The notes: generated by a model not told the origin, from the letters alone. A stretch of 56,296 bases of DNA from an uncultured Bacilli bacterium (GCA_949025205.1 CARMXJ010000004.1:1-56296), one strand, 5' to 3'; counted from the first letter of the stretch, positions 1 to 9,402 are shown. A program made the numbers and translations.

Positions 1-1350
1 TTGGTTGAAGAACTTTGGCAGAATTTTTTAAATACCATAAAAAATGAGATTAATTCTGCTTCCTTTAATGCTTGGTTTAATGACTTAAAACTTTTAAAAG
101 TGGATAACGAGTCGGTGATGATACAGGTTCCTATGGAAATCCACAAAAAGATATTAGGGGATAATTATTACTCTCTTATTGAAGATATATTGTTTAAACT
201 ATCTGGGATTAATTATGATATACGTTTTGTTTTAGAAGATGAATTACAAGAAACCATTGAAACGAATGTTATTGACATTCCCATAAAGCAGGAATTAACT
301 TCTTGGGAAACCAATTTAAATCCCGATTTGAACTTTGATAATTTTATTGTGGGAGATACCAATCGACTGGCTAAAGTTGCAGGAATGGCGGTGGCGGAAC
401 AACCTGGGAAAATTCACAATCCTTTGTTTATTTACGGAAAAAGTGGACTTGGCAAAACACATTTAATGCATGCCATTGGAAACTTTATTACAGAACATAG
501 TAACAAAAAAGTTTTATATACAACTTGTGATATGTTTATGACAGATTATATCGAGATTGCTAATATGGAAAAAGGACAGAATGCACTCGATTCCTCCAAC
601 CATTTTAAAGACAAATACCGAAATGTGGATGTCTTAATTATCGATGATATTCAGTATTTAGTAGGTGCTGAGAAAACCCAACAAGAATTTTTCCACACTT
701 TCAACAGTCTACATCGAGCGAATAAACAAATTATTATTAGTTCCGATAGAAGTCCAGATGACTTAAAGATATTAGAAGAAAGACTTCGAAGTCGATTTAT
801 GTGGGGACTTCCTGTGGATATTTATCCTCCTGATTTTGACCTTCGATGTCGCATTATTAAACAAAAGATAAAAGGAACCAGTATTGCAGATAAATTAGAT
901 GAAAACGTTATCGAGTTTATTGCAAACAGTTGTCAAAACGATGTACGATTTTTAGAGGGAACTTTAAACCGGCTTATGGCTTATACAGCGATGATTGTTC
1001 CTGATAAGATTGATTTAGAGTTTGCTAATGAAGCTTTAAAAGATTTTATTAATGTGAATATCTATTCTGAAAACTCAATTGATGGTATTCAAAAAGCTGT
1101 AGCTGAATTTTATAACATAACGGTAGAAGACTTAAAAGGTAAGAAAAGAGGAGCTAATATCGCATATCCAAGACAAATTGCTATGTATCTTTCTAGAATG
1201 CTTACAGATGAGACTTTTCCTCGAATTGGACTTGAATTTGGAGGAAGAGACCATTCCACTGTTATCTATGCTTGTGATAAAATTGATGCCGATATCAAAG
1301 CCAATAAAAAATTAGAGTATGAAATTAACGAAATTAAAAATAAAATATAG
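1..1350 (+). CDS. dnaA: Chromosomal replication initiator DnaA
   Basis: Binds DnaA boxes at oriC and opens the duplex to start replication. The 449-residue protein has the family layout: an N-terminal helicase-loading domain (about 1-80), a short linker, an AAA+ domain with Walker A GKSGLGKT at about 146-153 and Walker B LIIDD ending near 216, and the C-terminal box-binding helix with GGRDHSTVI near residue 414. The window opens exactly on a TTG start, so the promoter and ribosome-binding site lie outside. The 3' end runs straight into a DnaA-box cluster and dnaN follows, the classic low-GC Gram-positive arrangement. Length and motifs are normal. Confidence 0.98.
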   Translation: MVEELWQNFLNTIKNEINSASFNAWFNDLKLLKVDNESVMIQVPMEIHKKILGDNYYSLIEDILFKLSGINYDIRFVLEDELQETIETNVIDIPIKQELTSWETNLNPDLNFDNFIVGDTNRLAKVAGMAVAEQPGKIHNPLFIYGKSGLGKTHLMHAIGNFITEHSNKKVLYTTCDMFMTDYIEIANMEKGQNALDSSNHFKDKYRNVDVLIIDDIQYLVGAEKTQQEFFHTFNSLHRANKQIIISSDRSPDDLKILEERLRSRFMWGLPVDIYPPDFDLRCRIIKQKIKGTSIADKLDENVIEFIANSCQNDVRFLEGTLNRLMAYTAMIVPDKIDLEFANEALKDFINVNIYSENSIDGIQKAVAEFYNITVEDLKGKKRGANIAYPRQIAMYLSRMLTDETFPRIGLEFGGRDHSTVIYACDKIDADIKANKKLEYEINEIKNKI

Positions 1351-1502
1351 GAGTGTGGATAAGTTATGAAGTAAATAAACACTTTATCCACAGTAAAAAA
1401 TGGATGAAAAGAGTAGGAAAATAAAGAAAAAATGAAGTTATCCACTTTATCCACTCTATTATAAGAATAATAAATAATTAAATAAGAAAGAAGGACGTAC
1501 AA
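1351..1502. other. oriC segment (dnaA-dnaN intergenic) with DnaA boxes
   Basis: This 152-bp gap holds one inverted exact DnaA box TGTGGATAA (1354-1362), one exact forward box TTATCCACA (1384-1392) and two abutting forward near-consensus boxes TTATCCACT (1438-1446 and 1447-1455). An AT-only stretch follows immediately (about 1457-1490), a good candidate for the duplex unwinding element; it begins CTATTA right after the tandem boxes, resembling the box-then-trinucleotide layout described in B. subtilis. The dnaN ribosome-binding site (AAGAAGGA) closes the region. It is probably only part of the origin, because a second box cluster usually lies upstream of dnaA, outside the window. Confidence 0.85.
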
Positions 1503-2621
1503 ATGAAATTTACAATTGATAAAAGTATTTTATTAGAAAATTTAAACAATGTAATAAAAGGGGTTTCTACTAAAAATGTGATACCAGTTCTAAATGGAAT
1601 TAAGTTTGATTTAACAAATGAAGGACTTTCTTTAACAGCTAGTGATAGTGAACTTACGATTAATTCGTTTATTGAAGCAAAGGAAATTAAAAATATTGAA
1701 AGTGTTGGAACGATTGTTATTCAAAGCAAATTTATTTTAGATATTATTCGTAAACTTCCTAGTGATGTGATTAACTTTGAAGTTATCGACAGATTAAAAA
1801 TACGTATTTATACAGAAAATGCACAATACAATTTAAATTGTTTAGATGCAAGTGATTATCCAAATATGCGAATGGATGAACATAAAGACCCTATTTTATT
1901 AAAAGGGGAGGTTTTAAAGTCTTTAATTAATCAAACTGTGTTTGCGATTTCTTCTCAAGAATTAAGACCGCTTCTTACAGGTATTAATATTACTATTACA
2001 GGAGACTTGCTTGTCTTTTTAGCAACAGACTCTTATCGTTTGGCTAAGAAGGAAATTAAACTTGCAAATCCTGTGGATACCGATGTGAATATTGTCATTC
2101 CAGGAAAAAATATTATAGAATTAGAAAAAATAATAGTGGATGATGAAGATGTGGAAATGCATATCTTTAATAACAAGGTATTGTTTAAATATAAGAATTT
2201 GAAATTTCAAACGAATTTGTTATCGGGAACTTATCCAAATACATCCAATCTAATTCCTACAGAGTTTGGGATTATCGTAAAATTAAATAAGGGAGATTAT
2301 ATTGCTAGTGTTGATAGAGCTGCTCTTCTTACCCAAGGAAAAGATAAAAATATAATTAAAATGAAAATTGAAAATAAAGAAATGGTTATCAACTCTTATG
2401 CTTCTGAAATTGGAAAAGTGGAAGAAAAACTAAGTGTAGATACCGAACCTACAGCTAGTATTGATATTTCCTTTAGTTCTCGTTATATGCTAGATGCTTT
2501 AAAAACAATAAAAGAAGAAGAAATCTTGCTCCTTCTTACGGATGATGTAAAACCGATTGTTATCAAATCTGTTACCGATGAATCGTTGATTCAACTTATC
2601 TTACCAATTAAAACTTACTAA
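1503..2621 (+). CDS. dnaN: DNA polymerase III sliding clamp (beta subunit)
   Basis: Forms the ring that tethers the replicative polymerase to DNA. The 372-residue product has the normal clamp length and the three repeated clamp domains. The C-terminal end, with LIQLILPIKTY, matches the conserved clamp terminus. It starts at ATG 1503 behind AAGAAGGA and follows the oriC boxes, the standard dnaA-dnaN order. A strong hairpin that includes the stop codon terminates it, so dnaN is not obviously cotranscribed with the comK-like gene downstream. Confidence 0.97.
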   Translation: MKFTIDKSILLENLNNVIKGVSTKNVIPVLNGIKFDLTNEGLSLTASDSELTINSFIEAKEIKNIESVGTIVIQSKFILDIIRKLPSDVINFEVIDRLKIRIYTENAQYNLNCLDASDYPNMRMDEHKDPILLKGEVLKSLINQTVFAISSQELRPLLTGINITITGDLLVFLATDSYRLAKKEIKLANPVDTDVNIVIPGKNIIELEKIIVDDEDVEMHIFNNKVLFKYKNLKFQTNLLSGTYPNTSNLIPTEFGIIVKLNKGDYIASVDRAALLTQGKDKNIIKMKIENKEMVINSYASEIGKVEEKLSVDTEPTASIDISFSSRYMLDALKTIKEEEILLLLTDDVKPIVIKSVTDESLIQLILPIKTY

Positions 2622-2643
2622 AATGGATTAGTAAGTTTTTTTT
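2611..2643 (+). terminator. Rho-independent terminator of dnaN
   Basis: An 11-bp perfect stem (AAACTTACTAA at 2611-2621 with its complement at 2628-2638) and a 6-nt loop lead into a run of Ts to 2643. The left arm contains the dnaN stop codon. Confidence 0.85.
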
Positions 2644-2708
2644 CGACAAATTTTTCTATTTGTTTTTGTTAGGGTAGGAGCCAATTTATAGGTGAGGAGG
2701 TGATTTTG

Positions 2709-3182
2709 GTGGAAAATTATGAAATAAATGATAAAACGGTTGCTTTGTATGCAATGGCTGGTAAAACAAGAGTGTATGAGGAAGATAAGAATTTTATTGT
2801 GGAAAAGGCTGCAAATGCTATCATGGAAGATAGTTGTTCTTATTTTGGTAGTTCTTTAGCAGGGAGAAAAAAAGGAACAGAAAGTTTAATAGGTGTTTCT
2901 TATAAAGCTCCCATTATTGTGGAAGAAAGTAATGAAATTATATTTTTTCCTACTTCTTCTCCAAGAATGAATACATGTTCTTGGGTTCGTTCTAGTATGG
3001 TAGAAGGTTATTATTACCAAAACAATAAGTTGATTGTGGAATTTAAAAATGGAGATAAAATTCCTTTTGATGTGTCTTATGGTGTGATTGACAATCAAAT
3101 TTTGCGTGCCACTCGTTTAGAAGCTGTTTTAAGGTATCGTAAGAATGAAGGAATACGTAAAAATTATAAGGAAAATGTGTAG
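2709..3182 (+). CDS. comK: ComK-family competence transcription factor
   Basis: ComK is the master activator of DNA-uptake genes in Bacillus and Staphylococcus and binds paired AT-boxes. This product of about 157 residues has the family hallmarks: an early CxYxGSSxxGRKxGT-like segment (CSYFGSSLAGRKKGT), then the core FFPTSSPRMNTCSW corresponding to the FPTxSPxxxxCxW block of ComK proteins. The ideal Shine-Dalgarno AGGAGGTGA (2695-2703) overlaps an upstream in-frame GTG at 2700, so the start is more likely GTG 2709 (TTG 2706 is the alternative). It is a little shorter than B. subtilis ComK (192 residues). Its place between dnaN and recF, where B. subtilis has the S4-domain gene yaaA, is unusual. 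Confidence 0.8.
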   Translation: MENYEINDKTVALYAMAGKTRVYEEDKNFIVEKAANAIMEDSCSYFGSSLAGRKKGTESLIGVSYKAPIIVEESNEIIFFPTSSPRMNTCSWVRSSMVEGYYYQNNKLIVEFKNGDKIPFDVSYGVIDNQILRATRLEAVLRYRKNEGIRKNYKENV

Positions 3183-3271
3183 GAATTTTTTCTTTTTTTA
3201 AAATATTCTTTTTTCTTATCAAAAAGGTGTTTTTTTCTATAAAAATTCTTTAGCGACAGCTCTTTTTGTGT

Positions 3272-3310
3272 TATAATTTTAATAGGTATAGGAGTACATA
3301 AATACCTATT
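3272..3310 (+). promoter_or_regulatory. -10 element and inverted repeat upstream of recF
   Basis: TATAAT lies at 3272-3277 with no convincing -35. It is followed by a perfect 9-bp inverted repeat, AATAGGTAT (3281-3289) and ATACCTATT (3302-3310), with a 12-nt spacer. The repeat would overlap the start of the transcript. No T-run follows, so it looks more like an operator or 5' UTR hairpin than a terminator. Confidence 0.45.
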
Positions 3311-3342
3311 ATTTTATTATACGGGCGTAAAAGAGGCAAAAT

Positions 3343-4434
3343 ATGCAAATACTAGAATTAAAATTACTAAATTTTAGAAATTATGAACGAATTAGTGTTA
3401 CTTTTGATTCCCATTTAAATGTTTTATTTGGTCGTAATGGAAGTGGGAAGACAAATTTAGTGGAAGCTATCTATGTTTTAGCGCTTACACGGACATTTAA
3501 ACAATCAAGTGATAGAACATTGATTCGCCATGATACAAATCTTACAAAAATAGAAGGAACTGTAAAAGGAACTTATGAAAATACTTATAAAGTAATTATT
3601 ACTCCAGAAGGAAAAAAAGTAAAAGTCGATAATAATAAGATAACAAAAATTAGTGATTATATTTCTAAAATTAATATTGTACTTTTTAATCCAAATGATT
3701 TAAAAATGGTGAAAGATACGCCGAGTATAAGAAGAAAATATTTAAATATAGCTATTTCTCAACTAAATGTAGATTATTTGCGACAGCTTAGTGCCTATAA
3801 TAAACTTATTAAATTAAGAAATTCTTATTTAAAAAAAATGTATTTGAATGGAAATACTTTAGGGACCTATTTAGATGTAGTCACCGAAAAGTTAGTTGAT
3901 GAGGGAATAAAGATATATGAAAAACGTTTGGAATATATTTCTTTCATTAATGAACAGATTTCTACTATTTATGAAAGGATTGCCTTAATGGGAAAATTGC
4001 ATGTTAAATACATTAGCGACTATGAAAATAAGAGTAGAGAAGAACTTTTAAAGGTGTACCAAAAAAATTTATCTCGAGATTTGTCTTTTGGCAAAACGAA
4101 TTTTGGGGTACATCATGATGATTTTTTGTTTACGCTCGATGGAATGGATTTAAAGGAATATGGTTCGGAAGGACAGCAGAAAAATGCGGTTATTTCTTGG
4201 AAATTTAGTGAAATGTCTATATTTAAATTACAAAAAGGTGTTACTCCAATACTTATTTTGGATGATTTGTTAAGTGAACTTGATAAAGAAAAGATTGAAA
4301 ATATTTTAATGTTTATTGATAGTGATGTACAAACTTTTATTACGACAACTGAAATAGAAAAAATCGAGTCTTTATTGGGGGATAAAAAATGTAAAAAAAT
4401 TCATGTTGCAAATGGATTACTAGAGGAGGTATAA
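3343..4434 (+). CDS. recF: DNA replication and repair protein RecF
   Basis: An SMC-like ATPase that with RecO and RecR loads RecA at single-strand gaps. The 363-residue protein has Walker A GRNGSGKT at 30-37, the family segment LKMVKDTPSIRRKYLNI in the middle, the signature-like YGSEGQQK and Walker B LILDDLLSELD in the C-terminal third. It starts at ATG 3343 behind AAGAGG and ends one base before gyrB, so the two are probably cotranscribed. Length and motif order are typical. Confidence 0.96.
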   Translation: MQILELKLLNFRNYERISVTFDSHLNVLFGRNGSGKTNLVEAIYVLALTRTFKQSSDRTLIRHDTNLTKIEGTVKGTYENTYKVIITPEGKKVKVDNNKITKISDYISKINIVLFNPNDLKMVKDTPSIRRKYLNIAISQLNVDYLRQLSAYNKLIKLRNSYLKKMYLNGNTLGTYLDVVTEKLVDEGIKIYEKRLEYISFINEQISTIYERIALMGKLHVKYISDYENKSREELLKVYQKNLSRDLSFGKTNFGVHHDDFLFTLDGMDLKEYGSEGQQKNAVISWKFSEMSIFKLQKGVTPILILDDLLSELDKEKIENILMFIDSDVQTFITTTEIEKIESLLGDKKCKKIHVANGLLEEV

Positions 4435-4435
4435 A

Positions 4436-6358
4436 ATGGAAGAGAAGAAACAACATTATGATGATGGAGATATCCAAGTTTTAGAGGGCTTAGAAGCCGT
4501 ACGTAAAAGACCTGGTATGTATATTGGTACAACAAGTGAAAAGGGACTGCACCATTTGGTATGGGAAATTGTAGATAATGCCATAGATGAAGCATTAGCT
4601 GGGTATTGTGATGATATCGAAGTTGTCATTGGCAAAGGAAATACGATAACTGTTAAAGATGATGGGCGTGGAATGCCAACTGGTATTAATGTCAAAACAG
4701 GGTTATCCACAGTAGAAACTATCTTTACTGTACTTCATGCTGGAGGAAAGTTTGGTGGTGGCGGCTACAAAGTTAGTGGCGGCTTACACGGAGTAGGGGC
4801 AAGTGTCGTTAACGCGTTATCCACATGGCTTGAAGTTACGGTTTACCGAGATGGAAAAATATACTATCAAAAGTTTAGCAATGGTGGAAAACCAGAAGCT
4901 CCTTTGAAAGAGATTGGAACTTGTGAGGAAAACAGAACGGGAACGACTGTAACTTTTAAGGCTGACCCCGAAATTTTTACAGAAACAACGGTTTATAATT
5001 ATGATACGTTAGCCAAGAGATTACAAGAACTTGCCTTTTTAAATAAGGGAATTCGTATTATTTTGTTTGATGAACGTGAAGAAGAGCATAAAAATGAGTT
5101 TTTGTATAATGGTGGTATTATTGAATATGTGCAAATGCTTAATAAGAATAAGAATCCTATTCATGAAAACGTTATGTATTTTGAGGGAACTGAGAATGGT
5201 ATAGAACTTGAAGTAGCTATGCAATACAATGATTCTTATAATGCAAATGTGTATAGTTTTACCAATAATATTAATACATATGAGGGTGGAACCCACGAAG
5301 ATGGAGTAAAACGTGCTTTAACTAGAATTATCAACAATTATGCGAAAAATAATAAGATTTTGAAGGATAATGATGAGGGATTCACTGGAGATGATGTTCG
5401 TGAAGGTTTAACCATGATTATATCTTGTAAGCATCCAGACCCTCAATTTGAAGGTCAAACGAAGACAAAATTAGGAAATGCTGAGGTGCGAAAAATTGCT
5501 GATGATGTATTTAGCGAAGGTTTTGAACGTTTTTTAATGGAAAATCCTAATGAAGCCAAAACGATAATGGAAAAAGTAAATACCGCTGCTCATGCTCGTC
5601 TTGCTGCGAAAAAGGCTAGGGAATTAACCAGAAGAAAATCTCCACTTGATACGATAAATACTTTAGGAAAACTTGCGGATTGTACAAGCAAAGATGCTTC
5701 TATTTCTGAAATATTTATCGTCGAAGGGGATAGTGCTGGAGGTTCTGCAAAGAGCGCAAGAATACCTAAAACACAAGCGATACTTCCTTTAAGAGGTAAA
5801 ATATTAAATGTGGAGAAAGCTAGACTTGATAGAGCGTTATCAAATGAAGAAATAAGAACCATGATTACCGCTTTTGGTACAGGTATCGGGGATGATTTTG
5901 ATATTGAAAAATTAAGGTATCATAAAATTATTATTATGACCGATGCCGATGTGGATGGCTCTCATATTCAAATCCTGTTATTAACATTATTTTATCGTTT
6001 CTTTAGACCGATTATAGATGGTGGATATGTATATATTGCTCAGCCGCCATTATTTAGTATTACATATGGAAAAAATATAAAGTATGTGCAAAATGAAATA
6101 GAATATGAAGAATACCGTGCTACTTTGCCTGCAAGTGCTAAGCCTATAGTAAAGCGTTTTAAAGGGTTAGGGGAAATGAATGCAGAAGACTTGCGTGATA
6201 CTACGATGAGTATTGAAAACCGTGTTTTAAGAAGAGTTACGATTGAAGATGCTATTGAGGCAGATAAAATTATTGCTGATTTTATGGGAGATGATGTACT
6301 TCCTCGTAAAGCATTTTTGGAAGAACATGGGCATGAATATACGGAATTGGATGTTTAG
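4436..6358 (+). CDS. gyrB: DNA gyrase subunit B
   Basis: ATPase subunit of gyrase, which introduces negative supercoils ahead of forks. The 640-residue protein has an N-terminal GHKL ATPase (VRKRPGMYIG, DDGRGMP and the glycine-rich lid GGLHGVGASVVNALS), then the transducer and the TOPRIM domain with EGDSAGGSA (Glu near 430) and the DADVDG metal motif near 503. It starts at ATG 4436 behind GAGGAGG, which lies at the end of recF, and gyrA follows after 12 bases. Two exact DnaA boxes (4703-4711 and 4817-4825) sit inside the coding sequence. Confidence 0.98.
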   Translation: MEEKKQHYDDGDIQVLEGLEAVRKRPGMYIGTTSEKGLHHLVWEIVDNAIDEALAGYCDDIEVVIGKGNTITVKDDGRGMPTGINVKTGLSTVETIFTVLHAGGKFGGGGYKVSGGLHGVGASVVNALSTWLEVTVYRDGKIYYQKFSNGGKPEAPLKEIGTCEENRTGTTVTFKADPEIFTETTVYNYDTLAKRLQELAFLNKGIRIILFDEREEEHKNEFLYNGGIIEYVQMLNKNKNPIHENVMYFEGTENGIELEVAMQYNDSYNANVYSFTNNINTYEGGTHEDGVKRALTRIINNYAKNNKILKDNDEGFTGDDVREGLTMIISCKHPDPQFEGQTKTKLGNAEVRKIADDVFSEGFERFLMENPNEAKTIMEKVNTAAHARLAAKKARELTRRKSPLDTINTLGKLADCTSKDASISEIFIVEGDSAGGSAKSARIPKTQAILPLRGKILNVEKARLDRALSNEEIRTMITAFGTGIGDDFDIEKLRYHKIIIMTDADVDGSHIQILLLTLFYRFFRPIIDGGYVYIAQPPLFSITYGKNIKYVQNEIEYEEYRATLPASAKPIVKRFKGLGEMNAEDLRDTTMSIENRVLRRVTIEDAIEADKIIADFMGDDVLPRKAFLEEHGHEYTELDV

Positions 6359-6370
6359 GAGGGTTTAAGA

Positions 6371-8863
6371 ATGGATAAGATTGTAGAAAATAATATTACA
6401 AATGAATTTACTGATTCTTTTGGTCAATATGCCATGAGTGTCATAGTAGATAGGGCACTTCCTGACCTTCGTGATGGATGTAAGCCAGTACATCGTCGTA
6501 TTTTATATTCCATGTATGAAGCAGGATATACACCTGATAAACCATATCGTAAGTGTGCGAGAATTGTCGGGGATGTTATGGGAAAATATCATCCACATGG
6601 AGATACCTCTATTTATGATGCGATGGTTCGTATGGCCCAAAACTTTAGTTTTCGACATATGCTTGTGGATGGACACGGAAATTTTGGTAATATGGATGGT
6701 GATGGCGCAGCTGCAATGCGTTATACAGAAGCAAAACTATCCAAAATTGCTCTTGAAATGGTTCGTGATATCAATAAAGAAACAGTAGATTTTGTTCCTA
6801 ACTTTGATGAAACGGAGAATGAACCTAAAGTTTTGCCTAGTCGGTTTCCTAATATCTTAGTAAATGGAACCATGGGAATTGCTGTTGGTATGGCAACAAA
6901 TATTCCTCCTCATAATTTGGGTGAGGTTATTGATGGATGTGTTGCTTATATTGATAATCCAAATATTGATGTTGAAGGATTAATGGAGCATATTAAGGGA
7001 CCCGATTTTCCTACAGGTGCTTCTATTTTAGGAAATAGTGGTATAAGAAAAGCTTATGAGACAGGAAAAGGCTCTATTACGATTCGTGGGCAAGCGGATA
7101 TAGAAGAAGTGAACGGGAAAACTCGTATCATTGTTTCTTCTTTGCCTTATCAAGTCAATAAAAGTGAATTTCAGTCTCGTATTGGAGAATTAGTTCGTGA
7201 TAAAGTAATTGATGGTATTAGTGAACTTCATGAGGAATCTAACTTGGAAAATCCTGTTCGTGTAGTTATCTATATTAAGAGGGATGCTAATGCCAATGTT
7301 GTATTAAATAATTTATATAAATATACACAGTTACAAACAACTTATGGTATTAATTTATTAATGATTGACCAAGGTTCACCGAAAATATTGGGACTAAAAG
7401 ATATTATTTCAAAATACATTGATTATCAAAAGGAAATCATTGTACGTAGAACCAAATTTGATTTGAAAAAGGCGGAAGAAAGGGTTCACATCTTAGAAGG
7501 ATTAAAGATAGCTTTAGAACATTTAGATGAAGTTATCAAGACAATTCGTGAATCCGCAACGGATGTAATCGCAAAAGAGCAATTAATGTCTAAATTTAAT
7601 TTAGATGAGATACAAGCGCAAGCTATTTTGGATATGCGTTTACGTCGTTTGACTGGTTTGGAAAGAGAGAAAATTGAGTCAGAACTTGCAGAACTTTTAA
7701 AAACAATTGATGAATTGCGAGCTATTTTAGCAAGCGATGAAAAGGTTCTTGCTATTATTCGTGAAGAGTTATTAGAAATAAAGAATAAATATGCAGATGA
7801 GCGAAGAACTAATATTGATATGTCTGCTATTGAATTTATTGAAGATGAATCTTTGATTCCAGAAGAAGACATCATGATAGCACTTACCCACAATGGTTAT
7901 ATTAAAAGAACTACATCTGATACATTTAAACTTCAAAATCGAGGTGGTGTAGGAGTTAAGGGAATGAATACGAATGAAGAAGATTTTGTAGAGCATATTC
8001 TATCGTTATCCACACATGATTTTGTCTTGTTCTTTACAAATAAAGGAAAGGTATATCGTTTAAAAGGATATGAAATTCCTGAATTTAGTAGACAATCTAA
8101 AGGTTTACCAATTATCAATTTATTACAAATTGAGAAAGAAGAAAAAATTAATTCTATTTTGAGTGTTAAACGTGAGGATGAAGCGAAATACTTATTATTT
8201 GCAACTAAACATGGTGTGGTTAAGAGAACAAGTATTAATGAATTTGAAAATATAAGGACAAATGGGAAAATCTGTATTAGCTTAAGACCATCTGATGAAC
8301 TTATTTCTGTCCAAAAGACTACAGGTAGTGATTGTATATTACTAGGCTCTAGTGATGGAAGAATGGTTAAATTTATTGAAGATGAAGTTCGAATTATGGG
8401 AAGAACAGCAAGTGGTGTTCGTGGTATTAATTTAGGAGAATCCGAATGTATTGGTGCTGAAAAGGCAAATGAAAATGATTCTTTGATTATTGTAACTAAG
8501 AAAGGTTATGGTAAACAAACGAATGTCTCTGATTACCGCCAAACAAGACGTGGCAGTAAAGGAGTTAAGGCTTTAAATGTTACGGATAAGAATGGTGATA
8601 TGGCTGCATTTAAGCTAGCTGCAGAAAACAGTGATTTAGTTATAGTTACTAACACTGGAATGATTATCAGAGTTCCTTTAGAACAAATAAATGTTTTAGG
8701 AAGAGTAACGCAAGGTGTTAGATTGATTAATTTAAAAGATAATCAAGAAGTATCTACAATAAGTTTAGTAGAAAAAACTCCAGAGGTTCTCGAGGAAAAT
8801 ACTGAAGAAGTGGTAGATTCTCCTACACAAATGGAAGAAATCTCAAATGCTGAACAAGAATAA
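6371..8863 (+). CDS. gyrA: DNA gyrase subunit A
   Basis: DNA-cleaving subunit of gyrase. The 830-residue protein has the catalytic tyrosine in AMRYTEAKL (Tyr118), the quinolone-region segment HPHGDTSIYDAMVRM with Thr at the position of E. coli Ser83 and Asp kept at the position of Asp87, and six beta-pinwheel blades after residue 500. The GyrA box reads QTRRGSKG near 724, a mild variant of QRRGGKG, which supports gyrase rather than topoisomerase IV. The C-terminal tail is acidic, as in many Firmicutes. It carries an exact DnaA box at 8006-8014 and ends just before the first parS site. Confidence 0.97.
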   Translation: MDKIVENNITNEFTDSFGQYAMSVIVDRALPDLRDGCKPVHRRILYSMYEAGYTPDKPYRKCARIVGDVMGKYHPHGDTSIYDAMVRMAQNFSFRHMLVDGHGNFGNMDGDGAAAMRYTEAKLSKIALEMVRDINKETVDFVPNFDETENEPKVLPSRFPNILVNGTMGIAVGMATNIPPHNLGEVIDGCVAYIDNPNIDVEGLMEHIKGPDFPTGASILGNSGIRKAYETGKGSITIRGQADIEEVNGKTRIIVSSLPYQVNKSEFQSRIGELVRDKVIDGISELHEESNLENPVRVVIYIKRDANANVVLNNLYKYTQLQTTYGINLLMIDQGSPKILGLKDIISKYIDYQKEIIVRRTKFDLKKAEERVHILEGLKIALEHLDEVIKTIRESATDVIAKEQLMSKFNLDEIQAQAILDMRLRRLTGLEREKIESELAELLKTIDELRAILASDEKVLAIIREELLEIKNKYADERRTNIDMSAIEFIEDESLIPEEDIMIALTHNGYIKRTTSDTFKLQNRGGVGVKGMNTNEEDFVEHILSLSTHDFVLFFTNKGKVYRLKGYEIPEFSRQSKGLPIINLLQIEKEEKINSILSVKREDEAKYLLFATKHGVVKRTSINEFENIRTNGKICISLRPSDELISVQKTTGSDCILLGSSDGRMVKFIEDEVRIMGRTASGVRGINLGESECIGAEKANENDSLIIVTKKGYGKQTNVSDYRQTRRGSKGVKALNVTDKNGDMAAFKLAAENSDLVIVTNTGMIIRVPLEQINVLGRVTQGVRLINLKDNQEVSTISLVEKTPEVLEENTEEVVDSPTQMEEISNAEQE

Positions 8864-8873
8864 TATTTAAATA

Positions 8874-8889
8874 TGTTTCACGTGAAACA
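8874..8889. promoter_or_regulatory. parS centromere site 1
   Basis: TGTTTCACGTGAAACA is an exact match to the bacterial ParB-binding parS palindrome. Here the palindrome extends to 26 bp (8869-8894) and is followed by T-rich sequence, so it could also help terminate gyrA transcription. Confidence 0.93.
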
Positions 8890-9137
8890 TATTTTTCTTT
8901 TTAACTAAAGTTAATATTTTAGTGACAATCATTTAGAATAAGTTTATCTATAATGTTAAAGTAAAAATATTGTTTTAAAAAAATATAACTGTAGATATAG
9001 AAAAAATTTAAAATCTTTCTTTATTATGTCCTGCTAGTTTTAACAATTGCTTTAAAAGATATAAATAATAAATATTTTTTTCTTTTACATTTAGTTTTAG
9101 AATATTTAGTACTTAAAATATTTAAACTATGTTTTAA

Positions 9138-9153
9138 TGTTTCACGTGAAACA
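9138..9153. promoter_or_regulatory. parS centromere site 2
   Basis: Second perfect TGTTTCACGTGAAACA, 264 bp after site 1. The flanks are AT-rich and not symmetric beyond the core. Confidence 0.93.
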
Positions 9154-9349
9154 TATAGTGATTTTAATAAATATTGTAATTATTGTTATGTTATATTTTT
9201 TGCTTTTAATATAAATTTTAAAATATTGCTTCGCTCCTATTTTTTAAAAATTAAATAGCTTTTTTAGTTGATACATCTATTGTTACTAAAAAATAAGGAA
9301 CATTTAGAGTATTGAACGGAAGACCTTTAAAAAATAAAATTTATATATA

Positions 9350-9365
9350 TGTTTCACGTGAAACA
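9350..9365. promoter_or_regulatory. parS centromere site 3
   Basis: Third perfect TGTTTCACGTGAAACA, 212 bp after site 2 and just upstream of the SRP RNA promoter. The whole gene-free stretch 8864-9402 shows only these three parS sites and AT-rich filler; I found no ORF of interest in it. Confidence 0.93.
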
Positions 9366-9367
9366 TA

Positions 9368-9396
9368 TTGCAAAATATATCTTTTGTTGGTATTAT
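9368..9396 (+). promoter_or_regulatory. Promoter of SRP RNA
   Basis: TTGCAA (9368-9373), a 17-bp spacer and TATTAT (9391-9396). The predicted start, about 9403, coincides with the first base of the closing helix of the SRP RNA. Confidence 0.7.
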
Positions 9397-9402
9397 TTGT
9401 TT

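Noticed and set aside
1266..1502. Minus-strand ORF across the dnaA-dnaN gap
   Set aside because: It overlaps dnaA and the DnaA boxes, is low-complexity and has no recognisable domain; treated as a shadow.
3183..3280. ComK-box or terminator between comK and recF
   Set aside because: Only T-rich sequence without a paired stem; I could not place AT-boxes at the proper spacing.
6471..6788. Plus-strand ORF inside gyrA
   Set aside because: Alternative frame of a well-supported gyrA; no independent start signal.
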